Positions 54,166 to 62,522 are shown, numbered from the stretch's first letter. The stretch is 64,000 nt of DNA from Actinomycetota bacterium (GCA_018831265.1 JAHJCO010000002.1:220156-284155), one strand, 5' to 3'. The notes: a model not told the origin generated them from the sequence alone. Made by a program: numbers and translations.

Positions 54166-55301
54166 GACCTGTCTCCTATCCTCTCGAGGAACGCCTGGAC
54201 CCTGGTCCTGATGCGCCCGATGTCCGCCTTCGAGCCGTACTCCTTCTCGAGCTGGAGGACCGGGATGCCCTCCTTCTCGAGCGAAAGGCGGAGCTGGACG
54301 TTGTCCACCCCGTGGACGTCGCAGAACTTGTTGTGCATGACCATGACGCCGTCGACGCCGGCACGCTTCACCTCGTCGATGACGAAGTCCCGTCTCCTGG
54401 GGAAGTCCTCGTACATGCGCGGGCAGAGCATCTCCTTGAGGTAGAGCTCGGCCAGCGCCTCGATGGGCTCCAGGTCCGTCCGTATCGGCTTCCAGAAAGC
54501 GCGGGCCCCGTAGCAGAGCGAATCCGTGACCACCAGGCCGCCCACGTCCTCTATCTCGCCGATGAGCTCCAGCTCGTCTGTGGCGGCTCCGCACAGCATG
54601 AGGCGCGCGCGGTAGCCGGTGATGCCGGTGCCCGAGCGCTCATCGATTACGCGGTCGATCAGCGCGAGGTAGTCGTCCGCGGGCATCGCGGAGGCCAGCA
54701 GGAACAGCGAGAGCGCCTCGGTCCCGGTGAACGACGGGGCGTCACCCTCCCTCATGGCGTAAACCTCGCGCAGCTTCGAGCGGACGGCCTCCTGCCGCTC
54801 GATGGCCTTCTTCAGCTTCGGCCTGGTGACCTTGGTCCCGAAGCCTGCCTCCAGGGCCTTGGCGAACAGCCTTAGCTCCTCCGTGTAGTACTCCATTGCC
54901 TCGGGCGTGGTCTGGTGCGGCACCTTCACGTAGTGGAAGAACGCCACCGGTTTGACGTACTGCCAGTTCTCGAACATCCCCCGCAGGTGGTCGCAGCCGT
55001 TGGTCTCGATCAGCCCATCCAGGAAGTCGAAGGTCCCGTCCAGGCCCAGCTGCAGGCACGAGCGGCAGAAGCTGCAGTTGAAGCGCGCCAGGTGGGCGTC
55101 GGCTATCTCGGTGTTGGGGTTGCCCAGGGCCCGGATGCGGTATGGCAGAAGGCCCGCCGCGTCGATTATCTCCGGGGGGGTCGTCACGCAGGAGTATCCC
55201 ACGACCTGGCCGCCGCCCTCCTTCCACCGCTTCACGTACTCGTTCTCGACCGCCTCGGATACCCTGACGGCCTCTTCCAGCGCGCTGGTGGTAACAGTCA
55301 T
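54162..55301 (-). CDS. 2-hydroxyacyl-CoA dehydratase/BcrC-type subunit
   Basis: 379 residues, the usual length for HgdB/BcrC-type subunits and without the extra N-terminal helical section of the two paralogues. GGGQVVGYSCVTTPPEIIDAAGLLP opens the domain, then RFNCSFCRSCLQLGLDGTFD with clustered Cys for an iron-sulfur centre, NGCDHLRGMFENWQY, RLMLCGAATDELELIGEIED and MVMHNKFCDVHG near the end. It overlaps genes on both sides (four bases each), so it belongs to the same operon. Confidence 0.92.
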   Translation of the reverse strand: MTVTTSALEEAVRVSEAVENEYVKRWKEGGGQVVGYSCVTTPPEIIDAAGLLPYRIRALGNPNTEIADAHLARFNCSFCRSCLQLGLDGTFDFLDGLIETNGCDHLRGMFENWQYVKPVAFFHYVKVPHQTTPEAMEYYTEELRLFAKALEAGFGTKVTRPKLKKAIERQEAVRSKLREVYAMREGDAPSFTGTEALSLFLLASAMPADDYLALIDRVIDERSGTGITGYRARLMLCGAATDELELIGEIEDVGGLVVTDSLCYGARAFWKPIRTDLEPIEALAELYLKEMLCPRMYEDFPRRRDFVIDEVKRAGVDGVMVMHNKFCDVHGVDNVQLRLSLEKEGIPVLQLEKEYGSKADIGRIRTRVQAFLERIGDRS

Positions 55302-56569
55302 GTCGTGATCCTCCTGCCCACGTAACCGACGAAGGCCTTGATCGTCTTCCAGAGGTTGCGGGCGAACGATCGCGCCATCGCCTGGACCATCTCCGTGCTG
55401 GCGAACGCCGCCTCTATCATCCCATCCGATACGTTCCGGAGCGCTGTCTCCACCTGGTCCGCGTCCAGCGAGGATACGAGGCGGCCGAGGTAGTCACCCA
55501 CCGTGCCGGGGCGGCCCGCGGCCGACGCGTTGAACGCGGCCAGCGACTCGTTTATGCGGCGCCCCACCTGCTCGGGCTCACACGCCCGGCGGATACCGGG
55601 ATGTGCAAGCGCCGCCGCCTTCCAGTCGGCGCCTACCTCCCTGAGGAGCGTCTCGGCGCTCTCGGTATCCACGGCGGCCAGCCCCTTGACGTAGACCTCG
55701 CGGTTCAGGCCGGGGTTGGCGGCCCTGAACTTCAGGTCCCAGGTAACGTACAGGTCGATCATGCGGCCTATCTCCCCCGCCAGCTCGTGCCTTGCGACCT
55801 CACCCAGCAACCCCAGCCTTCCCTCGTCCAGCATCGTGAAGTCGGAGAGCATGTTGCTCACGATGCGGGCGCAGATGTTCATCACCTCGACGCTGCCCCG
55901 TGTGAGCTGAACCAGGACCTCGTCGTCCCGTATGGCCAGCTCGGTCAGGACTCCCGCGATGACCTCCAGGTCCTCCGCCAGGGCGATGGAGGCATCCGTT
56001 GTCGCCTTCACGTCCAGGTTTTCCATCACCCTGTTCATGAGGTCGTTGAACACGGCGCGCGACTTCGGCTCGTCGCGGCCCAGTATCATGTTGCCGGCGT
56101 GGAGGTCGTTGATCTGCCCGGCAGTCATGGTGAGTATCTTCCCCAGGGTTTCGGCGTCCACCGCGCTCATGGTGTTGAAGAGCGCCGAGGCCAGTATCTC
56201 GGGGGGCAGTGCCATCTTTTCCAGCGCGTCTGCAAGCACCACCAGGATGCCGTTGAGCAGATGTGGAGCGATCCCCAGCAGGTTGGCCATGATGACCGGG
56301 TTCGTGAGCGCGAGCTCGGAGGCGTGCTTAACCAGCTCGGTCCATGCCCCGATGAGATCGGTGGCCGCGACCCGGACCTTGCCGAAGTCGATCCCGGAAA
56401 ACGCGTCATCCAGCGCGGGGAACATCTCCTTCGCGACGTCGGGGTTCTCCTCGAACGACTCCATGACCTCCCGCGAGTAGTCGTTGACAGACTCCGCGAG
56501 CGCCTTACCATCGAGGCCGGCGGCCCAGGGCTCGAGCATCGGTCGCTTCTCTTCACTACTTGCCGCCAA
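55298..56569 (-). CDS. all-helical protein of unknown family, trio member 1
   Basis: 423 residues, almost entirely helical, no membrane helix, no Cys cluster. The section LTNPVIMANLLGIAPHLLNG ... KMALPPEILASALFN ... VDAETLGKILTM aligns with both smaller neighbours (56576 and 57178). A second half (about 180-423) continues the helical style with little similarity elsewhere. It starts at TTG 56569 and overlaps the BcrC-type gene by four bases. Not recognised; a scaffold, chaperone or inhibitor of the adjacent dehydratase is possible but is inference. Confidence 0.75.
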   Translation of the reverse strand: MAASSEEKRPMLEPWAAGLDGKALAESVNDYSREVMESFEENPDVAKEMFPALDDAFSGIDFGKVRVAATDLIGAWTELVKHASELALTNPVIMANLLGIAPHLLNGILVVLADALEKMALPPEILASALFNTMSAVDAETLGKILTMTAGQINDLHAGNMILGRDEPKSRAVFNDLMNRVMENLDVKATTDASIALAEDLEVIAGVLTELAIRDDEVLVQLTRGSVEVMNICARIVSNMLSDFTMLDEGRLGLLGEVARHELAGEIGRMIDLYVTWDLKFRAANPGLNREVYVKGLAAVDTESAETLLREVGADWKAAALAHPGIRRACEPEQVGRRINESLAAFNASAAGRPGTVGDYLGRLVSSLDADQVETALRNVSDGMIEAAFASTEMVQAMARSFARNLWKTIKAFVGYVGRRITT

Positions 56570-56575
56570 CTGGCA

Positions 56576-57178
56576 TCACCCCTTGTTGATCATCTCCGAC
56601 AGCCTGCGGACCAGCCGTCCGGTCAGGGAAAATACTGTAAGCGCGAGGGAGCGTGCCACGGCCGTCCCGGCCCGCAGCAGCTCCAGGCCGTCCACCTGCT
56701 CGGCCACGTCGCGCAGGAAGTATGGATCGGAGGTGGCGGCGCGGTTCACCCACCGTGCCCCAGTGTTGATGAGCCGTGCCAGCGTGCCCACCGCCGAGTC
56801 GCGGGCACCCACCTTCTCCAGCAACGGACCGTAGACCCTGGGAAGCTCTGCGATCCTCTCCACGTCTATTCGCTGAGCCACCTGGTCGCCGAATTCCGCT
56901 ATGAGGTGCGGGGGGAGCCCTTCGAACACCCGCCCGGCCTCACACAGCGCCTCCACGACGTAGTTGATGACGTCGGGCAGGGTCCCGGAGAGGCTGAGCG
57001 AGAGGTTGACGTCTTCGAGCAGGGCCGTCCGCACCAGCTCGCGCGCGGCCTCGGGATCGAGCCCCGTAGCGTTCGTCTTTATGATCTCCAGGAACGCGGG
57101 CGTGCGGATGACCTCGCGCAGCACTCGTGCCCCGGCTCCCGCCCGGGGGACGGCCTCCGGCTCGCGCGTCTCCTCCAT
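56576..57178 (-). CDS. all-helical protein of unknown family, trio member 2
   Basis: 200 residues. RTPAFLEIIKTNATGLDPEA ... LSGTLPDVINYVVEAL ... FEGLPPHLIAEFGDQVAQ ... IDVERIAELPRVYGPLL lines up with member 3 over about 95 residues. Helical, weakly charged, no signal or membrane helix. ATG at 57178 overlaps the stop of the upstream gene by one base (ATGA). Unknown function. Confidence 0.78.
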   Translation of the reverse strand: MEETREPEAVPRAGAGARVLREVIRTPAFLEIIKTNATGLDPEAARELVRTALLEDVNLSLSLSGTLPDVINYVVEALCEAGRVFEGLPPHLIAEFGDQVAQRIDVERIAELPRVYGPLLEKVGARDSAVGTLARLINTGARWVNRAATSDPYFLRDVAEQVDGLELLRAGTAVARSLALTVFSLTGRLVRRLSEMINKG

Positions 57179-57789
57179 CACGGCACCTCCTCCCCTTCGC
57201 CGCCGGCTCCGGCGATGTCCAGCGCCTCCCTGCACGCCCCGGCCAGCGGGCCGACTACGCTCTTCATAAACTCCGGGTTCTCCGCGGCGAAGGACGTTAT
57301 GCCGCCCGCCAGCCCCCGGGCCAGGTCGGCGACGTTCATCCCTTCGACCGAGGAAAGCCCGCCGGCGAACCGTCCCACGAAGGCGCTGGCCGCGTCGGCC
57401 AGGGAATCCCCCGCGGCTGCACCGGTCGTCGCGGCGAGGACCGCGATACCGCCGAGGGTCGACCCGAGCCGCTCGGCGTCCAGGCCGGCGAGCGCCTGCG
57501 CCGCGAACTGCCCCAGCAGCGCCGGCGGGAACCCGGCCAGCTGACGTACGAGCTCATCCACGGCTACGATGCCGGCGTTTAGCAGGTCGGGCGCCGCCGC
57601 CATCAGACCCAGCGAGAACTCCGGGTCCGTCCATAGCAGGGTCCTGACCAGCAGCGCCGCGTTCTGGGGATCGAGCTCGCTCAGCAGTATCCTCACCGTC
57701 TGCTTGAACCTCGGGGTGCGAAGCAGCTCGGCCAGGATCCTGCCGGTCCCCTCGATCGGCCCGTTTCGTGGGGCGGTGTCATCGGTCAT
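57178..57789 (-). CDS. all-helical protein of unknown family, trio member 3
   Basis: 203 residues. LLRTPRFKQTVRILLSELDP ... TDPEFSLGLMAAAPDLLNAG ... LAGFPPALLGQFAAQALA ... LDAERLGSTLGGIAVL gives the shared core; the C-terminal half is Ala/Gly-rich and helical (FVGRFAGGLSSVEGMNVADL). ATG 57789 is preceded by GGAGATGC-type sequence; an in-frame Arg/Ser-rich extension upstream overlaps the acyl-CoA dehydrogenase gene and is rejected. First of the three genes. Confidence 0.78.
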   Translation of the reverse strand: MTDDTAPRNGPIEGTGRILAELLRTPRFKQTVRILLSELDPQNAALLVRTLLWTDPEFSLGLMAAAPDLLNAGIVAVDELVRQLAGFPPALLGQFAAQALAGLDAERLGSTLGGIAVLAATTGAAAGDSLADAASAFVGRFAGGLSSVEGMNVADLARGLAGGITSFAAENPEFMKSVVGPLAGACREALDIAGAGGEGEEVP

Positions 57790-57826
57790 CGCATCTCCTG
57801 TCGCTCTGCCTGCCCCCTTCGCATCT

Positions 57827-59095
57827 TTACAGGGTCTCGCACTCGTAGAACCAGCGGGCCACCTCCATCTGGGCGAGCTGCTTCCCGCCCAGCCACAGCT
57901 GGACGATCTTGAGGTCGCGCCAGTGCTTCTCGATGTCCCGCGCGCGGTCGCTGCCGCGCGGCCCCATGATGTCAAGTGCCTTGCCCGAGATCTCCACCGC
58001 CTTGTCGCAGGCGAAGCACTTGTAGGCGCGGCACTTGGCCACGATCTCGTCGGACCAGTTGTCCCCGTAGAGATCCGGCCGGTCGAGCATGCGCGCCGAC
58101 TGGTAGCCGACGATACGTGTTATCTCGATGTCGCGGGCGATGTCGGCGAGCACGCCGGCGACGTCGTCGTTCTCTTTGAGCGGCTTCCCCCTGAACGTGG
58201 TCTCCTCGCAGAACTCCTTGAGCAGCTCGAAGATGTTCAGCATGGCCCCGCTGGCGAACGCGAGCGACAGCACGTTCCCCCAGGAGACCATCTCCTTGAA
58301 GTAAAGGAAGTCCAGCCCGGGCCCGTGCGCGCGGTACCACACCGGGACCCTCACGTTGTCGAACCAGATGTCGGAGTTCTTGTCCGCCGCCATCCCCGCC
58401 TTCTGGTACGGTTTGCCCTGTGTGACGCCCGGGAGGTCGGCCGGGCAGAAGATGAAGGCGAAGTCGTCGGGGTCGCTCGAGCCGGGCTTCGTGGTGCAGA
58501 CCACGCCGAACAGCTTCGCCGCCCCTCCGCTGTTGGTGGGCCAGAGCTTGTGCCCGTTGATGACCCACTGGTCGCCGTCCAGCGTGGCGGTGGTCTGTAT
58601 GGTGCTGCCCTTGAGGAGGTCGAGGTTCTCGATGTCGCTGCCGCCCTGCGGCTCGGTCATGGCGTTCGCCGCGAAGACGGGCTCCTCTGTCTGGCAGAAC
58701 ATGGGCGCGAACTCCGCGCAGAGCCTGCGGTTCACGTGAGGCTCCTTGCATATCATCAGCAGGGGCCAGTGCATCACCGCGAAGGCGACGCCCATCGCCG
58801 AGTCCGCGCGGCTGATCTCCTCGCAGACCCTGAAGCCGCCCACCCCGCCGTAGTCCGAGTGCCCCATCCCGAAGCCCCCCATGTCCTCGGGGAAGAAGAA
58901 ACGCTGGAACCCCAGCTCGCCCATCAGGCTCTTGAACGCCGGCTCGATGGTCTCGTGGTCCTCCCAGTCCTCGTCGAAGCCGCGCCTGAGGGGCATTACC
59001 TCCCGCTCGGCCCAGGCGCGGGTTATCTCCCCGAGGTACCCGTCCAGAGGAGAGAGGTACTCCAGGGGCCTGGTGAAATCGTCTATGCTGCGCAT
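57827..59095 (-). CDS. acyl-CoA dehydrogenase-like flavoprotein, no canonical Glu motif
   Basis: 422 residues. Family order is clear: helical start, FFFPEDMGGFGMGHSDYGG, ANAMTEPQGGSDIENLDLL, VINGHKLWPTNSGGAAKLFG and the beta domain with VTQGKPYQKAGMAADKNSDIWFDNVRVP. The C-terminal end reads WRDLKIVQLWLGGKQLAQME where ordinary members have Y-E-G-T with the catalytic Glu, and the R-x-x-F-G motif of the third domain is missing. It may use another base or catalyse a different reaction on an acyl-CoA. It heads the helical and dehydratase genes, 37 bases away. Confidence 0.9.
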   Translation of the reverse strand: MRSIDDFTRPLEYLSPLDGYLGEITRAWAEREVMPLRRGFDEDWEDHETIEPAFKSLMGELGFQRFFFPEDMGGFGMGHSDYGGVGGFRVCEEISRADSAMGVAFAVMHWPLLMICKEPHVNRRLCAEFAPMFCQTEEPVFAANAMTEPQGGSDIENLDLLKGSTIQTTATLDGDQWVINGHKLWPTNSGGAAKLFGVVCTTKPGSSDPDDFAFIFCPADLPGVTQGKPYQKAGMAADKNSDIWFDNVRVPVWYRAHGPGLDFLYFKEMVSWGNVLSLAFASGAMLNIFELLKEFCEETTFRGKPLKENDDVAGVLADIARDIEITRIVGYQSARMLDRPDLYGDNWSDEIVAKCRAYKCFACDKAVEISGKALDIMGPRGSDRARDIEKHWRDLKIVQLWLGGKQLAQMEVARWFYECETL

Positions 59096-59113
59096 GTCCC
59101 CCTCCCTTCAGTA

Positions 59114-59269
59114 CCCCATTCCATGAATACGCTTGCATTCGAACGCCGATCCATCCGCACCTGCTGCGTTCCGCTCCCTCCGAGTACGACAGGCGTACGC
59201 GTCGGTCGCGCGCCTTGCATGAGCGGCGCCTCGACGTTCTCGGTGCGACACCGTACTCATGGAATGGGG
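59114..59269. repeat. 156-bp element with CCCCATTCCATGA terminal inverted repeats
   Basis: CCCCATTCCATGAATAC (59114-59130) and the complement of 59253-59269 agree at 16 of 17 positions. Interior is GC-rich, without an open frame, and unlike the AT-rich elements. It occupies the whole gap between the two acyl-CoA dehydrogenase-like genes, ending two bases before the stop codon of the upstream one. Confidence 0.7.
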
Positions 59270-59271
59270 CA

Positions 59272-60510
59272 CTACAGTGCCTTGAGCCCGTAGTAGTGCC
59301 GCGCCATGTTCACGCTCGCGCAGGTCTCCGGGACCACGTAGGTCTCGATGGTCTTCACGTCGCGCCAGTAGCGCTCCAGGTTCCACTCCGTCGCGTACCC
59401 GGCGGAAGCCATCAGCTCCATCGCGTTGTCTATCCCCAGCATCGCTCCCCGCGAGGCCTGCTTGAAGACGGACGTCGCGGTGGCGAAGATGTGTGGTGAG
59501 CCCGCCGGGCCGTAGAGGTCGGGGCGGGCGAGCATCCGCGCCAGGCTGAAGACCAGTATCCGGATGGCCCCGCACCGGCCGGCGACCTCACCCATCAGGG
59601 CGGCGGTCAGCGGGTTCTCCTTGAAGACCTGTCCCTTGCCCTTGATCACCCGGGTGTCGCCCCACTCCTTGAGTATCTCGTAGGAGGCCAGTAGCGACCC
59701 GGCGCACACGGCCGCGCACGCCATGTAGTACCAGGACAGCAGACCCAGCGTCCTCTCCTCGCCACGGAACACCAGCGTGCCGCCGGCGCCGTCGAGGTAG
59801 AGGTCGGCGTTGATGCTGGGGGCCAGGCCTGTCTTCAGGAACGGCTCTGAGGCCTTCAAGCCCTCGGCCGTCGAGGGAACGATCGCCAGCGCGGGCGCAC
59901 CGTCCAGCCCGCAGACGATCCCGAAAAGGGAGCCGTTGGCTCCGCAGCACTGGGGCCGCACGGAGGTGCCGGTCACCTCCACCTCCGCCCCGGCGTGCAA
60001 TTCTTGGTCTGAGGTATTCTTGCAGGAGGCCTGGTACTCCATGCCGAGGAACGCCCCGTGATCCTTCCCGGCGCCGTACCCGGGTAGAACGAGACCGGCG
60101 AGGTTGAGCCCGTCGGAGCAGAACAGCGGCGCGGTTTCCTCGAGTACGGCTGCTTCGACGTTCGGCTCTATCGCGAACGACGACTGGAGCGCCAGCGTGT
60201 TGGCGCAGACGAAGCCTATGCCGGTATCGGCATAGCCGGCCAGCTCCAGGCAGACCACGGCCGTCACGGCGGCATCCGGAGTCGTCATCCCGCCGCCGCC
60301 GGACCCGTCCGGCATCAGCATCGACCCCAGCCCGAGGTCCACCATCAGCTTGCGCATGGCGGGCTCGAGCAGGGTGTCGTAATCCTCCCGGTGCTCCAGC
60401 CGCCCGGCCTTGACCTCCGCTTCCGCCCACTGCGAGACGGTCTGCGCCATCTGCTCGTCGGTCTCCTGCACCCACTCGACGGGAACCGGGAACAGTTCCT
60501 GGTACTTCAT
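59272..60510 (-). CDS. divergent acyl-CoA dehydrogenase-like protein with an in-frame hairpin-repeat insertion
   Basis: 412 residues. LVDLGLGSMLMPDGSGGGG, CLELAGYADTGIGFVCANT, SLFGIVCGLDGAPALAIVP and the helical C-terminal domain (ASAGYATEWNLERYWRDVKTIE) keep the acyl-CoA dehydrogenase outline, but the flavin and substrate motifs are weak and no catalytic Glu motif is present, so it may be a non-catalytic partner of the gene at 57827. Residues of the stretch SCKNTSDQELHAG are encoded by a 31-bp repeat (59995-60025), placed between LGMEYQA and AEVEVTG at a likely surface loop. First enzyme gene after the regulator. Confidence 0.85.
   Translation of the reverse strand: MKYQELFPVPVEWVQETDEQMAQTVSQWAEAEVKAGRLEHREDYDTLLEPAMRKLMVDLGLGSMLMPDGSGGGGMTTPDAAVTAVVCLELAGYADTGIGFVCANTLALQSSFAIEPNVEAAVLEETAPLFCSDGLNLAGLVLPGYGAGKDHGAFLGMEYQASCKNTSDQELHAGAEVEVTGTSVRPQCCGANGSLFGIVCGLDGAPALAIVPSTAEGLKASEPFLKTGLAPSINADLYLDGAGGTLVFRGEERTLGLLSWYYMACAAVCAGSLLASYEILKEWGDTRVIKGKGQVFKENPLTAALMGEVAGRCGAIRILVFSLARMLARPDLYGPAGSPHIFATATSVFKQASRGAMLGIDNAMELMASAGYATEWNLERYWRDVKTIETYVVPETCASVNMARHYYGLKAL
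59995..60025. repeat. 31-bp hairpin repeat, GGTCTGAGGT family, in frame inside a CDS
   Basis: GTGCAATTCTT, GGTCTGAGGT and ATTCTTGCAG in a row, the same core as the intergenic copies at 18332, 22959 and 22988. Here it lies within the gene at 59272-60510, keeps the frame and contributes about ten codons. Confidence 0.75.
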
Positions 60511-60579
60511 GGCATCACCCCACGGATTCCTCGGAGCCGGCCGGGGCGCATTCGCCGCGCGTCCGCACCGGCATCCTCA

Positions 60580-61203
60580 TTATCCCCTCACCAGCAGTCC
60601 GTTCAACTGGAGGTCCACGAACCCGGCGGACACTCCCTCGATATCGTCCTTCCAGAGCCCCGCGCTCAGGTTGCGCCCCAGGTGTATCAGCCCTCCGACC
60701 ACGAACTCGGCGGCCCGACGTGCGCTCAGGTCGCGCACGATCCCGATGCCCTCACCGAAGACGATGAGCCTCTCGAACTCGTCGGTCACCCTCTCCTGGA
60801 AATCTATGAAAAGCGCGGTCATCTCGTCGTCCACGCCGACCAGCTCGTGCAGAAAGACCTTGGTCATGCTGCGGTTCTTCGCTATGTAGTGGAAGACGTC
60901 GGTCATGATGGCTGCCAGGCGGCGCTCCAGCTCCGCCTCGTCGGGCGGCGGCAGGTCCGGAGCGGTGAACCTCGCGATGGCGTCGTCTATTCCGGGCGCG
61001 AGCAGGCCCAGGATATCCTCCATTATCCCGCTCACGGCGGCTGTGAAGACGTCGCGCTTGCTGGAGAAGTAGGAGTAGAAGGTGGACCGCGCGGCCCCGG
61101 CTTCGCCGAGGATGTCCTCGACCGTCGCCTTGTGATAACCGACCTTCGCGAATACCTTCGCGCCGGCATTCACAATCTGGTCGCGCTTGCCGTTCGAGCC
61201 CAT
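60580..61203 (-). CDS. TetR/AcrR-family transcriptional regulator
   Basis: 207 residues. N-terminal HTH: IVNAGAKVFAKVGYHKATVEDILGEAGAARSTFYSYFSSK, about residues 9-49, a textbook TetR DNA-binding domain; the rest is the helical ligand and dimer domain. ATG at 61203 with TGGAGG upstream (minus strand). A perfect 20-bp palindrome at 61234-61253 lies between its promoter and its start, so autorepression is likely, relieved by a ligand such as an acyl-CoA (inference from FadR/PaaR-type TetR regulators). It stands at the head of the acyl-CoA dehydrogenase and dehydratase genes on the same strand. Confidence 0.95.
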   Translation of the reverse strand: MGSNGKRDQIVNAGAKVFAKVGYHKATVEDILGEAGAARSTFYSYFSSKRDVFTAAVSGIMEDILGLLAPGIDDAIARFTAPDLPPPDEAELERRLAAIMTDVFHYIAKNRSMTKVFLHELVGVDDEMTALFIDFQERVTDEFERLIVFGEGIGIVRDLSARRAAEFVVGGLIHLGRNLSAGLWKDDIEGVSAGFVDLQLNGLLVRG

Positions 61204-61233
61204 CGGAAAGCCCCATCCCTGGAGGTACCTTAC

Positions 61234-61253
61234 CGAACATACATGTATGTTCG
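61234..61253. promoter_or_regulatory. perfect 20-bp palindromic operator of the TetR regulator
   Basis: CGAACATACATGTATGTTCG is its own complement over all 20 bases. It lies 10 to 30 bases downstream of the -10 box, over the early transcribed region, the usual place for a TetR repressor site. Confidence 0.85.
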
Positions 61254-61262
61254 ATGTCGACT

Positions 61263-61291
61263 AATATACAACCGCCGGCGACGCGCGTCAA
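61263..61291 (-). promoter_or_regulatory. sigma-70-type promoter for the TetR gene and downstream operon
   Basis: Read on the minus strand: TTGACG (61286-61291), exactly 17 bases, TATATT (61263-61268). Five of six consensus bases at both boxes. It is the only strong promoter seen before the genes from 61203 down to about 51230. Confidence 0.8.
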
Positions 61292-61400
61292 GATTCCCGC
61301 CGATGTTTTTGTTTGACCGATTTCCTGTCCACCGCTCGCGGGTTAACACGACAGTCAGCGGTGCGATACGCTTCCTACAGGCAAAACGGCTGGGGCGGCA

Positions 61401-62522
61401 ATGGTGGATTCCGAGTATAACCCGGATACGGGCTCACCTTCCGAGAAGAGACTCGTCACGAGCGAGCAGCGCGTTCGCAATATCGCTGACGCGGTTTCCG
61501 AGGCCATCATCATGATCGACCAGTCAGGGATCATCACTTTCTGGAACCCCGCCGCCGACAAGATCTTCGGCTACACGCGGGAGGAGGTGCTGGGAACCGA
61601 CGTCCTGCGGCTCGTGGCAAGACTCGAGGATGCCGGAGTATTCATGAACCGCCTCAACGGGCTGGTAGAGACCGATATTCCCCCCATACCGGATCAGATC
61701 GAACGAATCGACGCGGTCCGAAAGGACGGGGCCGAGATAGCCCTTGATCTATCGGCATCCGGGATATCGGATGAGGACGGCTGGAACCTGATCCTGGTTA
61801 TAAGGGATGTGACCGAGCAGCATTCACGCGAGGAGGAGATACGCAGGGTGAGCCAGGAACTGGAGGCCTATGCGCATACGATCTCCCACGACCTGAGGGG
61901 TCCTCTCTCTACGCTGCTCACCTCGCTGGACCTGCTCGAGCTTGCGCTCGACGACCCGGAGTCGGGAGCGACCCGGGAGGAGATCGTGCAGATGATCCGC
62001 CGGAACGTGACCCGTATGTACGAGAGGGTGACCGGACTCCTGTCGTTGGCCGTGGCCGGCCGGTTCCCGTCCGAGGTCGAGACGGTTGAGGTTCGCTCGG
62101 TGGTGGCCGAGGTCCTCGAGGACCTGGCGGGCCAGATCGACGAGCGGTCGGTGGAGGTCCGTGTCGACGAAGACCTGGGGTCGCTGGTGGGGAACCGGAC
62201 CCAGGTGGCCCAGGTATTCTCCAACCTGATGACGAACGCGATCGCCCACAACGGCCACGAGAACCCGGTGGTAGAGGTCCTCCTGGTGGGGCGCGAGGAT
62301 GGAATGCTCCGGTTCCAGGTCAGGGACAACGGCCCCGGTATCCCCGAGGATTGCATGGAGCGGTTGTTCGAGCCGTTCTACACGGTCGGCGATACGGGCA
62401 GCACCGGGCTGGGGCTGTCGCTGGTGCGCAAGATAGTGACCTCGTACGGCGGCGAGATAGACGTCTGCAACGACGGCGGAGCCTGCTTCGAGTTCACCCT
62501 GGGGGACATAGCCCCGGGCTAG
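61401..62522 (+). CDS. cytoplasmic PAS-domain histidine kinase, orphan
   Basis: 373 residues with no membrane helix. PAS domain at about 25-130 (ADAVSEAIIMIDQSGIITFW, PAADKIFGYTREEVLG, and the PAC end LILVIRDVTEQ), HisKA with LEAYAHTISHDLRGPLSTL, N box NLMTNAIAHNG, G1 VRDNGPGIPEDCMERLFEPF, G2 GSTGLGLSLV. Its kinase half is very like that of the kinase at 29283. No response regulator nearby. It is divergent from the TetR gene, sharing a 200-base gap, and its stop overlaps the stop of the enolase-family gene. Confidence 0.93.
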   Translation: MVDSEYNPDTGSPSEKRLVTSEQRVRNIADAVSEAIIMIDQSGIITFWNPAADKIFGYTREEVLGTDVLRLVARLEDAGVFMNRLNGLVETDIPPIPDQIERIDAVRKDGAEIALDLSASGISDEDGWNLILVIRDVTEQHSREEEIRRVSQELEAYAHTISHDLRGPLSTLLTSLDLLELALDDPESGATREEIVQMIRRNVTRMYERVTGLLSLAVAGRFPSEVETVEVRSVVAEVLEDLAGQIDERSVEVRVDEDLGSLVGNRTQVAQVFSNLMTNAIAHNGHENPVVEVLLVGREDGMLRFQVRDNGPGIPEDCMERLFEPFYTVGDTGSTGLGLSLVRKIVTSYGGEIDVCNDGGACFEFTLGDIAPG

